Assembly: GCA_028285005.1 (NCBI GenBank) | Contig: JANQQP010000043.1 | Location: 62,001-126,000 of the forward strand | Reading direction: 5' to 3' | Length of the DNA: 64,000 nt | DNA from: Dehalococcoidia bacterium | GTDB taxonomy: Bacteria; Chloroflexota; Dehalococcoidia; Lucifugimonadales; Lucifugimonadaceae | Shown: piece by piece, positions 51,036-59,240 of the stretch | How the letters are laid out: each line of letters begins with the position of its first letter | Position numbering within the stretch: the stretch's first letter is position 1 | Translations under genes and position numbers: made by a program | Notes under the pieces: generated by a model | What the model saw: only the letters and a program-made list of their open reading frames with translations | Told to the model about the DNA's origin: nothing | The model's database searches: none

Positions 51036-51736
51036 GCACCGGATCTGGTGACAGCGCCACGAAGATCAAGATCTGCGGGATGGGCAGTGCAGAGGCGGCG
51101 TGGGTTGCGGCTTCTGCCGGTGCCGACTATATGGGCTTCGTGTTTGTCGAAGGAGTCCGCAGGCAACTGAGCGCCACGAAGGGGCAGCAGATCATCCGCA
51201 GCTACCGGACACGTGGCGATCGTCGTGACAGGCGTCGCGGCAAGGGGCCGAAGCTCGTCGGGCTATTCCGCAACCAGGATGTGGATTGGGTGAACCGTAT
51301 CTCACGCCAGATGGACCTTGACGCGGTGCAGTTGAATGGCGAAGAGGATGAGATCTACATGCGGCGCGTCCACAAGCCCATAGTTCGACAGGTGAAGATC
51401 AAGCCCGAGACAACGCAGCCGGAGCTTGCGGACACTGTGGAGTCGCACCTGGAAGCAGACCGCATCGTTTTGCTGGATCGGTACGACGCAAAGGTTCCCG
51501 GCGGCGGCGGAGTCAAGTTCGACTGGTCGGTTGCCGAGGGTATTGCGAACCGTGAAGGCGTGCTGCTTGCCGGAGGCCTGACTCCCGAGAATGTTGGCGA
51601 CGCGATGAGGCAGCTTTCGCCATGGGGAGTGGACATTTCCTCGGGTGTCGAGACAGACGGCGTCAAGGACCACGACAAGATCAGGGCGTTTGTAGAGGCT
51701 GTGCGGTTGGCCGATTCGCTCAGCCAGCGCGTTTGA
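51032..51736 (+). CDS. trpF: Phosphoribosylanthranilate isomerase
   Basis: 234 residues. KIKICGM at the N-terminus carries the general-base cysteine, ADYMGFVFVEG and LDAVQLNGEED are typical, and the acid aspartate lies in PWGVDISSGVE. There is an insertion of about 15 basic residues (TRGDRRDRRRGKGPK) between strands 2 and 3, unusual for the family. It is the last trp gene here; trpB and trpA are not in the window. The operon ends 90 nt before the next gene. Confidence 0.95.
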   Translation: MSTGSGDSATKIKICGMGSAEAAWVAASAGADYMGFVFVEGVRRQLSATKGQQIIRSYRTRGDRRDRRRGKGPKLVGLFRNQDVDWVNRISRQMDLDAVQLNGEEDEIYMRRVHKPIVRQVKIKPETTQPELADTVESHLEADRIVLLDRYDAKVPGGGGVKFDWSVAEGIANREGVLLAGGLTPENVGDAMRQLSPWGVDISSGVETDGVKDHDKIRAFVEAVRLADSLSQRV

Positions 51737-51825
51737 TACCCGTCCGTCCCGCGTCCACCGAGTAAACTGCGCCCGGCGAGATCTGCCTCGCCTCCCTTTC
51801 ACTTGCTCAAGTCTCGGAGAAGCAC

Positions 51826-52842
51826 ATGTCCGAAACGTTGAAGATGGCTCAGATCGGCACGAAGCACGGCCACGCGCAGGGTGTGTTCGAGGTGATGAGC
51901 GCTCACCCCGAAGTTGAGATGACGGGCATCTACGAGCCGGACACCGGGCGCAGGGAGCGGCTAAAGAGTTCAGGCGATCCGGCATGGTCGAGTACCCACT
52001 GGTTCGATGACGCGTCCGAGATCCTTGACGACCCGGAGGTCGTGGCCGTTTCGTCGGAAGGAGCGAACCGAGAGAGCCTTGCGCAGACCGAGCAGATCAT
52101 CGGCGCAGGCAAGCATGCGTTCTATGACAAGCCTGCGGGCGATGACTATGAGCGTTTCCATGAGATTGTCGAAGAGGCCAAACGCAACAACCTGCTGCTT
52201 CAGATGGGCTACATGTTCAGGAACCATGATGGCTTCGAACGCGTAGCGAACTGGGCGCGCTCCGGCTTCCTGGGGCATGTGTTCCAGGTCAGGGCTCATA
52301 TGTCGACCTGGCTTCCCGAGAAGACACCGGACAACGATGTGCAGGGGCGCAAAGGGCTTTCACACCATCGCGCGGGCATCCTGTACGACCTTGGTGGCCA
52401 CATGCTGGACCAGGTTGTCTGGCTACTGGGCCGGCCGAACCGGGTGACTTCGTTCCTGCAGAACGCAGCCAGCGAAACGCGGGAGTTCATGGACAACACA
52501 CTCGCCGTTCTGGAGTACCCGCGAGCTATAGCAACGGTGGACATCGCTGCTATGGAGGCAAGGCCGATGGCGCGTCGCTTCGAGGTTTACGGCACTGAGG
52601 GCTCGGCCATCATGGAGCCGATGGAGCCAGCCGATAAGCTGCGACTCACGTTGGAGAGGCCAAAGGACGGCTTTCCAGAAGGCGTTTCGGAGATCCAGCT
52701 TGAGGCTCGGCCGCGTTACGTCGCTAGCTTCGCTTCATTCGTGCGCAACGTGAAAGGCGAAACGGAGCCAGAGCGCTCACTTGAGCACGAGTTGCTTGTG
52801 CAGGAAACCCTGATGCGCGCGACTGGCGGACTGTCTGGCTAG
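51826..52842 (+). CDS. Gfo/Idh/MocA-family oxidoreductase 2
   Basis: 338 residues. The Rossmann N-terminus LKMAQIGTKHGHAQGVFEVM has G-T-K-H-G in place of the G-x-G-x-x-G form. The catalytic-lysine segment is AFYDKPAGDDYE. The substrate-side YDLGGHMLDQVVWLLG has the conserved His. It acts on sugar-like substrates; its own is unknown. It has GGAG upstream, stands just after the trp operon, and shares CTAG with the convergent pentapeptide gene. Confidence 0.87.
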   Translation: MSETLKMAQIGTKHGHAQGVFEVMSAHPEVEMTGIYEPDTGRRERLKSSGDPAWSSTHWFDDASEILDDPEVVAVSSEGANRESLAQTEQIIGAGKHAFYDKPAGDDYERFHEIVEEAKRNNLLLQMGYMFRNHDGFERVANWARSGFLGHVFQVRAHMSTWLPEKTPDNDVQGRKGLSHHRAGILYDLGGHMLDQVVWLLGRPNRVTSFLQNAASETREFMDNTLAVLEYPRAIATVDIAAMEARPMARRFEVYGTEGSAIMEPMEPADKLRLTLERPKDGFPEGVSEIQLEARPRYVASFASFVRNVKGETEPERSLEHELLVQETLMRATGGLSG

Positions 52843-53291
52843 CGCTTGCTCGCTGGATCACTGGCCGACCGAAAACCTTCGACGGTTCCAGCTCCTTCAG
52901 GCCACAGCACCTTGAACGTGAGCGCGCCTTTGAACTGTGCGTCCTCGATGTTGCAGTCGCGCAGAATCGCCCTGTACATGTTGGCCTGCCGCACATCTGC
53001 GCCGGACAGATCCGCGCCAGCCAACGTCGTGCGATAGAGCATCGTCTTGTACATATTCGCGTTTCGCAGATTGGCCTTCTTAAGGGACGCCTCCGAGAGG
53101 TCTGTGCCCTCAAGGTCTGCGCCTTCGAGATTGGCGCGATCGAGAATCGCTCGGCCAAGGTTCCATCCTGCGAGCTTCGCGCCCGACAGGTCAGCGCCGG
53201 AAAGATCCAGCCGCTCGACCGGGTTTTCGCGACGCCACTCGTCCACGGCGTTGGCGCCGCGCCTCAAGACTTCCATGTGTTCAGCGTTCAT
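52839..53291 (-). CDS. Pentapeptide-repeat protein
   Basis: 150 residues. A short helical leader GANAVDEWRRENP is followed by about 18 pentapeptide units ([A/S/T]-[D/N]-[L/M]-x-x) from residue 29 to about 125, forming a right-handed quadrilateral beta helix, and a short tail. The leader strongly resembles the N-terminus of the TIR fusion protein at 22878-23909 (G-x-x-A-[IV]-x-x-W-[KR]-x-x-N-P). No catalytic domain is present. Possible roles are DNA-mimicry or a structural scaffold; unknown. Confidence 0.8.
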   Translation of the reverse strand: MNAEHMEVLRRGANAVDEWRRENPVERLDLSGADLSGAKLAGWNLGRAILDRANLEGADLEGTDLSEASLKKANLRNANMYKTMLYRTTLAGADLSGADVRQANMYRAILRDCNIEDAQFKGALTFKVLWPEGAGTVEGFRSASDPASKR

Positions 53292-53510
53292 ATGTCACTG
53301 ACCGTCAGCTGGTCGATCAATGGGACGGCCGAGAACTCGCGTAGTGATACAGTATGCGCCGCTTGCGAGGCATCGGGTTGTTGCGTTCGCAGTTCCGGGG
53401 CGATCTGTGAACCGATCTGAAACACGATTGAAACAACCTGCCGTTACTTTAGGTCTTCGGGAATGCCCGATCTGTCTTGGGCCACTTGATTGCGTGGCAC
53501 GGAGTGAAAC

Positions 53511-54542
53511 ATGAGCTATATAGCTGAATACATTTGGATTGACGGGACGGAGCCGACTGCGAAGCTTCGCTCCAAGGCACGAGTGCTTGACGACGGCGCG
53601 GATCAGCCAATATGGGGTTTCGACGGTTCCAGCACGAACCAGGCTCCCGGAGATGCGTCTGACGTGGTGTTGCAGCCTGTGCTCGTAACGCCTGACCCGG
53701 TGCGCGGCGGGGACAACAAGCTCGTCCTCTGCGAGACGCTACTGATCGACATGACGCCGCACCCGAGCAACACGCGAGCAGCCTGCGCCGCTACGGCAGA
53801 AAAGTACGGCGAGCTGGACACCTGGTTTGGTATGGAGCAGGAGTACACCTTCTACGAAGGCCGAAACCCGCTCGGCTGGCCTTCTAAGAGCGGCTTCCCG
53901 GCTCCTCAGGGTGGCTACTACTGCGGTGTCGGCGCCGACGAGATTTTCGGACGACCGATTGTGAATGATCACCTGCAGGCATGCATCGACGCTGGCCTGC
54001 ACATCTCCGGTATCAACGCTGAGGTCATGCCGGGCCAGTGGGAGTTCCAGATCGGCCCGGTGGGCACTCCTCGCGTGGCTGACGAGATGTGGCTGGCAAG
54101 GTGGCTCCTGTACCGCATTGCTGAGGACTACTCAGGGCCGGAGGGCATTCCCGTTTCCGCCACTCTGTCACCCAAGCCGGTTGCTGGCGACTGGAATGGC
54201 GCTGGCTGCCACACCAACTTCTCGACGAACCAGATGCGTGAGTCGTACGACGCCTGTGTAGCTGCTGCCGAGGCGCTTGGGGCAGGCGACAAGCCGGACC
54301 AGCACATTGCCGGATACGGTGATGGGATCGAACAGCGCCTGACCGGCCTGCATGAGACGGCTCGTTACGATCAGTTCTCGTACGGTGTTTCCGACCGAGG
54401 TGCTTCCGTGCGAATCCCGTGGCAGGTTGAGCGTGACGGCAAGGGCTACATCGAAGACCGTCGGCCGAACGCCAACTGTGACCCGTACGTAGTGACTCGG
54501 CTGATCGTTGACACGGTGGGCTCGGCGGCGACCGGTAAGTAG
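53511..54542 (+). CDS. glnII: Type II (eukaryotic-like) glutamine synthetase
   Basis: 343 residues, much shorter than GSI. Signatures of GSII: WGFDGSSTNQA, FGMEQEYTFYE, GYYCGVGAD, PGQWEFQIGPVG, WNGAGCHTNFST and IEDRRPNANCDPY. It makes glutamine from glutamate, ammonia and ATP in the cytoplasm. GSII is best known from eukaryotes, Streptomyces and rhizobia and is sporadic elsewhere, so it is notable here. GGAG lies upstream of the ATG. A hairpin terminator follows. No PII gene is adjacent. Confidence 0.95.
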   Translation: MSYIAEYIWIDGTEPTAKLRSKARVLDDGADQPIWGFDGSSTNQAPGDASDVVLQPVLVTPDPVRGGDNKLVLCETLLIDMTPHPSNTRAACAATAEKYGELDTWFGMEQEYTFYEGRNPLGWPSKSGFPAPQGGYYCGVGADEIFGRPIVNDHLQACIDAGLHISGINAEVMPGQWEFQIGPVGTPRVADEMWLARWLLYRIAEDYSGPEGIPVSATLSPKPVAGDWNGAGCHTNFSTNQMRESYDACVAAAEALGAGDKPDQHIAGYGDGIEQRLTGLHETARYDQFSYGVSDRGASVRIPWQVERDGKGYIEDRRPNANCDPYVVTRLIVDTVGSAATGK

Positions 54543-54571
54543 AGCGCTGTAACCCACACTTTTCGAACTTG

Positions 54572-54600
54572 AGCGGCGCAGGTGTTGAGCCTGCGTCGCT
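54572..54600 (+). terminator. Hairpin terminator after glutamine synthetase
   Basis: AGCGGCGCAGG (54572-54582), loop TGTTGAG, CCTGCGTCGCT (54590-54600); 11 bp with one G-U pair. It lies between convergent genes. Confidence 0.6.
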
Positions 54601-54624
54601 TCGCGTTTCGGACGCGGCGGGCGT

Positions 54625-55092
54625 TTACAACCAGCGTCTCACCTTCGTGCTGTACGCCGCGTAGTCGTCTTTGAGCAGCGCGGACAGATAGCGTTCTTCT
54701 GCCGGCACAACCCATAGCGCCAGTATGGCGAAGCCGAATGGCACGCTGATGAGAACCGAGATCGAGTTGATCCCGATTCCGAGGCCCAGTGCTGTGACGA
54801 CGAGCGCGACGTAACTGGGGTTGCGGCTGAACCTGAACGGACCATTCGCGATGATCCGGTTCGTGCCACGGCCCGGCTCTGGATGCTCACCCTGGCTGAC
54901 CATGGTGTAGACAGACCAGAGTCCGAGCACGACACCGAGCGCAAACAGTGGGATTCCGATGCCTATTGCGACCCTGCCTGGCAGGAACGACGGATCCCAG
55001 AAGAGGTGCACCACGATGCCAACTACAACCGGTATGCCAAATAGCACGAACGGGTAGGTCGGCAGGTTGAGTTGTGGATCGTCGTTGTCCAT
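54625..55092 (-). CDS. Isoprenylcysteine carboxyl-methyltransferase-like membrane protein
   Basis: 155 residues with four or five helices. The C-terminal half carries the ICMT/PEMT pattern: GPFRFSRNPSYVALVV, then PAEERYLSALLKDDYAAYSTKVRRW, where E-E-R and Y-x-x-Y form the cofactor-binding end. Bacterial members methylate membrane-bound or small hydrophobic substrates; the substrate here is unknown. It is a single gene, convergent with glnII. Confidence 0.82.
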   Translation of the reverse strand: MDNDDPQLNLPTYPFVLFGIPVVVGIVVHLFWDPSFLPGRVAIGIGIPLFALGVVLGLWSVYTMVSQGEHPEPGRGTNRIIANGPFRFSRNPSYVALVVTALGLGIGINSISVLISVPFGFAILALWVVPAEERYLSALLKDDYAAYSTKVRRWL

Positions 55093-55129
55093 TGTCTGAC
55101 CGGCGATTCAGTGTGCCTTTCGCGGCACT

Positions 55130-56062
55130 TTAGATCCCCAACTGCTGGCGCACATGAGAGATTCGCTTGAACCTTTGAATCAGGCTGGCTGCATATGTTT
55201 CAGGCCGCACGCCGAGCCGCACGATGCAGTACGAATGCCACCATACGAAGAACGCCTCGTGTGCAGCGTTCCCGAGCTGAAGGAGGTCCCACGAATCGCG
55301 CTCTTCCCTGAAGTCTGCACCAAACTGGTTGGCAGCTTCGAGGTAGCGCTCGACCAATGGCAGCTGCTCCAGTTTCGGGAAGCGCATCACCATGTGCGCA
55401 ACATCTGCGAACGGCGAATTGCGGTGGGAGAGGCCCCAGTCGATCGCTCGCCAGCGCCCGCGCGAATACGCCAGGTTGCCCGGGTCGAAGTCGCCGTGGA
55501 TTACTGTTGTGGGCATACGCGAAGTGGCGTCGGAGAGTGCACTCAGTCCGCCCCTAAACTGCTTGATGTCAGACCTCTGAACATCGATGGCTTCAGTCTG
55601 TTTTAGAGCTCCTTCGACGAGATTGGCGACCTGATCCAGATTCGCGACAAGCCATTGTGGAGACCGGTCTGGAACGTCTGCTTGCGCGTCGGATTCGTTG
55701 GCGGCTTTGACGTGAAACTCTGCCAGCGCCTCAAGCGCGGAACCGACTTCGTCGCGTGCCAGCAGGCGTGAGCTGTTGTGCTCTCCTAGATCTTCCTGTA
55801 CCAGCCATGGGAACTGTGCGTCGCTGTTAGAGGCCAGCAAGCGAGCGCCTCCGATTTCCAGGGAGTCGGCAAGATGATGGACCGCTGCCTCGTGCCGTAG
55901 TTCAGGCACCGAGGTTTTGAGTATCAGGCTGGACCGATCAGACCTCAGCCTCTCGACAACCGAGATACCGCTGTCACTCACGACCTCTCTCGAAGTGAAG
56001 GTCATCCCAAGCCGTTCAGACACTTCTTCAAGCGCAGGCGGACGGATCGTTCGGTCTCTCAT
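55130..56062 (-). CDS. APH/choline-kinase-family phosphotransferase
   Basis: 310 residues. Catalytic loop VIHGDFDPGNLAYSRGRW (H-G-D-x-x-P-x-N), then the metal aspartate in WRAIDWGLSHRNSPFADVA. The N-lobe is less clear (ILKTSVPELRHEAAVHHL). Members phosphorylate aminoglycosides, choline, homoserine or unknown alcohols. It overlaps the stop of the FAD enzyme by 4 nt, so the two are in one operon. Confidence 0.83.
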   Translation of the reverse strand: MRDRTIRPPALEEVSERLGMTFTSREVVSDSGISVVERLRSDRSSLILKTSVPELRHEAAVHHLADSLEIGGARLLASNSDAQFPWLVQEDLGEHNSSRLLARDEVGSALEALAEFHVKAANESDAQADVPDRSPQWLVANLDQVANLVEGALKQTEAIDVQRSDIKQFRGGLSALSDATSRMPTTVIHGDFDPGNLAYSRGRWRAIDWGLSHRNSPFADVAHMVMRFPKLEQLPLVERYLEAANQFGADFREERDSWDLLQLGNAAHEAFFVWWHSYCIVRLGVRPETYAASLIQRFKRISHVRQQLGI

Positions 56063-57396
56063 CCTTGCTTCATCGCACCAGACGGATCCAGGATGCAGCC
56101 TTGGTCTAACAGACTCGACTGGAGGGCCTGGATGTTGACCTCACGCACAGAATTCAGATTGTCACCGATGGCTATCGCTGCAGCCGTGCCGGCCGCTTGA
56201 CCCATGCCCATCGAGTTGGCGGTGACGCGACTGGAAGCCAGCGCTTCGGATGTGGCTGAGTGGCAGCGTCCCGCTACCAGCAGGTTTTCGACTCCCTGCG
56301 GGAGCAGCGTGCGGTAAGCGATGTCGTAGGGCGGCACCTCTGGCTGATCGTGGTAGCCGGACGCCTCTTGCGGGTGTCGATCGATGCGCCACGCGCCGAG
56401 AACGATAACGTCGTTCTGACGCTTTGCAGTTCGGACATCATCTGCGGTCAATGTGTAGTCGCCGACAATGCGACGAGACTCACGAGAGCCTGCGGTTGGG
56501 CCGCTCGTAAAGAAGTGAGCGTCTTCGAACTCAGGTAACTCTGCCTTCCAGAGATCGAACATACGCCATGCATCTTCCCGACCGTCGATCTCCGCCCTTG
56601 TCCAGTCCTCGGGATCTGTCGAATCTCCAGGAGTGCGCACTGCGTTGAAGTAGATGTCTGTGCCGGAGAATGTGGCTGGCCACGGGCCGCCGTAAGGCCG
56701 GATCTTGCCCGCAGCCCTGGCTTTTGCAAGCACATCGGAACACTTGCGTCTCAGCTCAAACGTCAGTTTGACATTGGACACCCGGAAGTGAATCGACATC
56801 GGCTGCACGCCTTCGGCCTGCTCGTACGAGCAGCCAGCCCATGCGGCCACATCACCGTCGCCGGAGCAGTCGATAACGACCTTTGGCCGGACGGCTACAA
56901 GTCCTGCTTTGTTCGAGAGGACGACCGAGTCGATGCGGCCGCCGGCCGTGATCACATCGGCGACCTGTGTGTGGAAGAGCAGGTTCACGCCGGATTCGGT
57001 GAGGATGCGGTCAGACGCTAACTTGAAGCGCTCAGGGTCGGTCCTGGGAATGAGTCGATCCGGGTGTTTCTCGACCTCAGTGAAATCGCCATTCACATTG
57101 AACTTCAGGCTTGGACCGGTTCCGGGCTCGATGACACCCATCCGCTCCAGCATCTCGAAGACCAGTCCACCGACGACAGGGCGGCCGGTCTCTTCGTAGA
57201 CGAAGCCGTCGAATGCCGAGCCGATGATGTTTGTGAAGAAGCCACCTGCGAATCCGGCACGGTCAACTGCCAGGACCTTTGCGCCAGATCGCGCTGCAGC
57301 AACAGCTGCTCCGATACCGGCGACTCCTGTACCGCAGACAAGGACGTCAGGCTCAGCGACTACCGGCAGAGCTTTCGAGTAGGAAATTGAGGTCAA
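56059..57396 (-). CDS. FAD-dependent oxidoreductase (FAD_oxidored/GidA-like family)
   Basis: 445 residues. The dinucleotide-binding motif is VLVCGTGVAGIGAAVAAARSG (residues about 20-40), then the FAD contact AVDRAGFAGG, and VVIDCSGDGDVAAWAG. C-terminal LLVAGRCHSATSEALASSRV is a common FAD-closing segment in this family, often found near sugar-catabolic genes in environmental bacteria. The substrate is unknown. First gene of an operon with the phosphotransferase. Confidence 0.88.
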   Translation of the reverse strand: MTSISYSKALPVVAEPDVLVCGTGVAGIGAAVAAARSGAKVLAVDRAGFAGGFFTNIIGSAFDGFVYEETGRPVVGGLVFEMLERMGVIEPGTGPSLKFNVNGDFTEVEKHPDRLIPRTDPERFKLASDRILTESGVNLLFHTQVADVITAGGRIDSVVLSNKAGLVAVRPKVVIDCSGDGDVAAWAGCSYEQAEGVQPMSIHFRVSNVKLTFELRRKCSDVLAKARAAGKIRPYGGPWPATFSGTDIYFNAVRTPGDSTDPEDWTRAEIDGREDAWRMFDLWKAELPEFEDAHFFTSGPTAGSRESRRIVGDYTLTADDVRTAKRQNDVIVLGAWRIDRHPQEASGYHDQPEVPPYDIAYRTLLPQGVENLLVAGRCHSATSEALASSRVTANSMGMGQAAGTAAAIAIGDNLNSVREVNIQALQSSLLDQGCILDPSGAMKQG

Positions 57397-57589
57397 TGCA
57401 ATAGATCTTGGGCGGGTGATCGAAAGCGCGTATTTTGCCAGATGAGACCAGCAGAGGCCTGAATGTCTGGGGTCAGAATCAAACCTTCACAACCCCTTGC
57501 GAATTCGCTCCGCCAACCGTGTCCCAACTTCCGCAAAACATACTGGAAGGCTGGTGAGTTCAGAGAACTATTGAGGGTTGAAGTCTGAA

Positions 57590-57964
57590 ATGAGCTTCAA
57601 GCAGAACAGATTACGCCAGAGGGGATTCACGCTGGTCGAGTTGCTGGTGGTGATCGGCATCATCGCCGCTCTGGCCGCAGTTGTGCTCCCGAATGTCAGC
57701 CGTTTCGTCGGATCAGGTGAAGCTGAGGGAGCCCGTGAAGAACTGAATACGCTTCAGACGGCCATCAACGTCCTGATCATCGAGACCGAGATCACGACAA
57801 TTGCTGCGAGCCCTCCAGGTGGCGTGACCGACTTCACGACACATGATTTCGATCCGGGCGCCGGTACGGTGAACCTGTTCCCAACCTACCTTCGCCAGAA
57901 CCCCACGATCTGCACCTATGAGTGGGACGATTCGGGTCGGTTGACCGTTCAGACCTGTCCTTAG
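57590..57964 (+). CDS. Type IV pilin-like/pseudopilin protein
   Basis: 124 residues from ATG 57590. The prepilin leader ends in R-Q-R-G before FTLVELLVVIGIIAALAAVVL; cleavage after G12 leaves F at position 1 and the required Glu at +5. The soluble part is small, with cysteines near the end (CTYEWDDSGRLTVQTC) that can form a C-terminal disulfide loop as in pilins. It resembles GspG/PilA. An in-frame TTG at 57578 is an alternative start. No assembly ATPase or peptidase gene is adjacent. Confidence 0.9.
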   Translation: MSFKQNRLRQRGFTLVELLVVIGIIAALAAVVLPNVSRFVGSGEAEGAREELNTLQTAINVLIIETEITTIAASPPGGVTDFTTHDFDPGAGTVNLFPTYLRQNPTICTYEWDDSGRLTVQTCP

Positions 57965-58279
57965 TGGATGGCGCTATGGTCGCCACGGGAATAGCGCGGT
58001 CTCCCAAAGATCCCATTCCGTATCGGCACATGAGCCCGTCGTTCTGAACTTGATTCAAAATCTCCTGCTGGCCGTAAACTCACGGTCAGATCCCTCCGCG
58101 TTAGTCAGGGTGAGATTGGCTGGCTCGAACCGCTTAGGTTCCGCGGGTGGACCAATACCGCGCCGTGATCGATTCGTCTGACAGTGTCATGTTCTGTCGG
58201 CGACTCTCAATCTCCTGCGCTAGACTTGCCGCCGACACTTACTTCAGATGCTGACGGTATTGAGCTAGAGGTGCAGCGA
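57965..58279. other. Intergenic region with a repeat A copy
   Basis: About 315 nt between the pseudopilin and xth genes, same direction. It holds the degenerate repeat A copy at 58038-58115 and the presumed xth promoter. No gene seen. The xth frame is open back to 58184 but this is probably non-coding. Confidence 0.5.
58038..58115. repeat. Dispersed fold-back repeat A, copy 3 (degenerate)
   Basis: TTCTGAACTTGATTCAAAATC, then CACGGTCAGATCCCTCCGCG and a decayed right end (GTCAGGGTGAGA). The terminal inverted repeats are no longer perfect. Confidence 0.65.
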
Positions 58280-59044
58280 ATGATCATCGTTTCCTGGAAC
58301 GTGAACGGAATCCGAGCGGCGGCAAGACACGGCTTTCTTGACTGGCTCTCGAACGCATCGCCGGACGTGCTCTGCGTCCAGGAAACGAAGCTCAGCGCCG
58401 ACAAACTCCCGCCAGAGCTGCAAGAAATCTCGCCGTACACTAGCCATTTCTCGTTCGCCGAGCGCAAAGGCTATAGCGGAGTTGCGCTTTACTCGAAAAC
58501 AGAGCCGGTGTCGGTCGAGACTACATTCGGGTCGCCGGAGTTCGACGACGAGGGCCGTCATCAGTTCATCGATTACGGCGACTTCATCCTAGCCAACATC
58601 TACTTTCCGAATGGCCGGATGTCCAAAGAGAGACTGGACTACAAACTCGCCTACTACGATGCGTTTCTGAAGTTTGCAGACGGCGTCCGATCCAGCGGGC
58701 GCAACCTGGTTGTCTGCGGAGATGTGAATACGGCGCATAAAGAGATAGACATTGCCAGGCCGAAGGCGAACGAAAAGACGTCGGGCTTCTTGCCGATTGA
58801 AAGAGAGTGGATGGACACGTTGCTGGGCCACGGTTTTGTCGACAGCTTCAGGATGTTCGACGAATCGCCAGAGAAGTACACATGGTGGTCCCAGCGAGCG
58901 AAGGCTCGAGAGCGGAACGTGGGCTGGAGGCTGGACTATTTCTTCGTGAACGAGGAGTTAGCGCCGAGCGTCAAGCGGTCCTGGATCATGGATGACGTAA
59001 CAGGTTCGGACCACTGTCCGATAGCTCTTGAACTTGATCTTTAG
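58280..59044 (+). CDS. xth: Exodeoxyribonuclease III (AP endonuclease)
   Basis: 254 residues from ATG 58280 (GAGG 8 nt upstream). It repairs abasic sites and trims 3' ends. Motifs of the exonuclease-endonuclease-phosphatase fold are [49 protein letters not shown], and [12 protein letters not shown] with the catalytic Asp-His. Complete and of normal length. Upstream extension of the frame by 32 codons lacks these features. Confidence 0.95.
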   Translation: MIIVSWNVNGIRAAARHGFLDWLSNASPDVLCVQETKLSADKLPPELQEISPYTSHFSFAERKGYSGVALYSKTEPVSVETTFGSPEFDDEGRHQFIDYGDFILANIYFPNGRMSKERLDYKLAYYDAFLKFADGVRSSGRNLVVCGDVNTAHKEIDIARPKANEKTSGFLPIEREWMDTLLGHGFVDSFRMFDESPEKYTWWSQRAKARERNVGWRLDYFFVNEELAPSVKRSWIMDDVTGSDHCPIALELDL

Positions 59045-59064
59045 CGCCCGGCGGCGGACGGGAT

Positions 59065-59143
59065 TGTCATTCTGAACTTGATTCAGAATCTCTCGTTGGA
59101 GTGGGATCGACGGTCAGATCCCTCCACTTCGGTCGGGATGACA
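59065..59143. repeat. Dispersed fold-back repeat A, copy 4
   Basis: 79 bp, ends TGTCAT/ATGACA, internal ATTCTGAA-CTTGA-TTCAGAAT, then GGTCAGATCCCTCC and GGTCGGGATGACA. It lies between convergent xth and the large lipoprotein gene. Confidence 0.8.
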
Positions 59144-59177
59144 GTGGATTGCTTGATCTGTCAGCCCTCGAACGCGA

Positions 59178-59209
59178 ACCGGCCCCGCTGGAGGCGTTGC
59201 GGGGCCGGT
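59178..59209 (-). terminator. Hairpin terminator of the large lipoprotein gene
   Basis: ACCGGCCCCGC (59178-59188) and GCGGGGCCGGT (59199-59209), 11 bp perfect with a 10-nt loop, 32 nt past the lipoprotein stop on the minus strand. It could serve both directions. Confidence 0.6.
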
Positions 59210-59240
59210 CGTAGGCTCGGTCGGTAGCGTTGGTTGGGTG

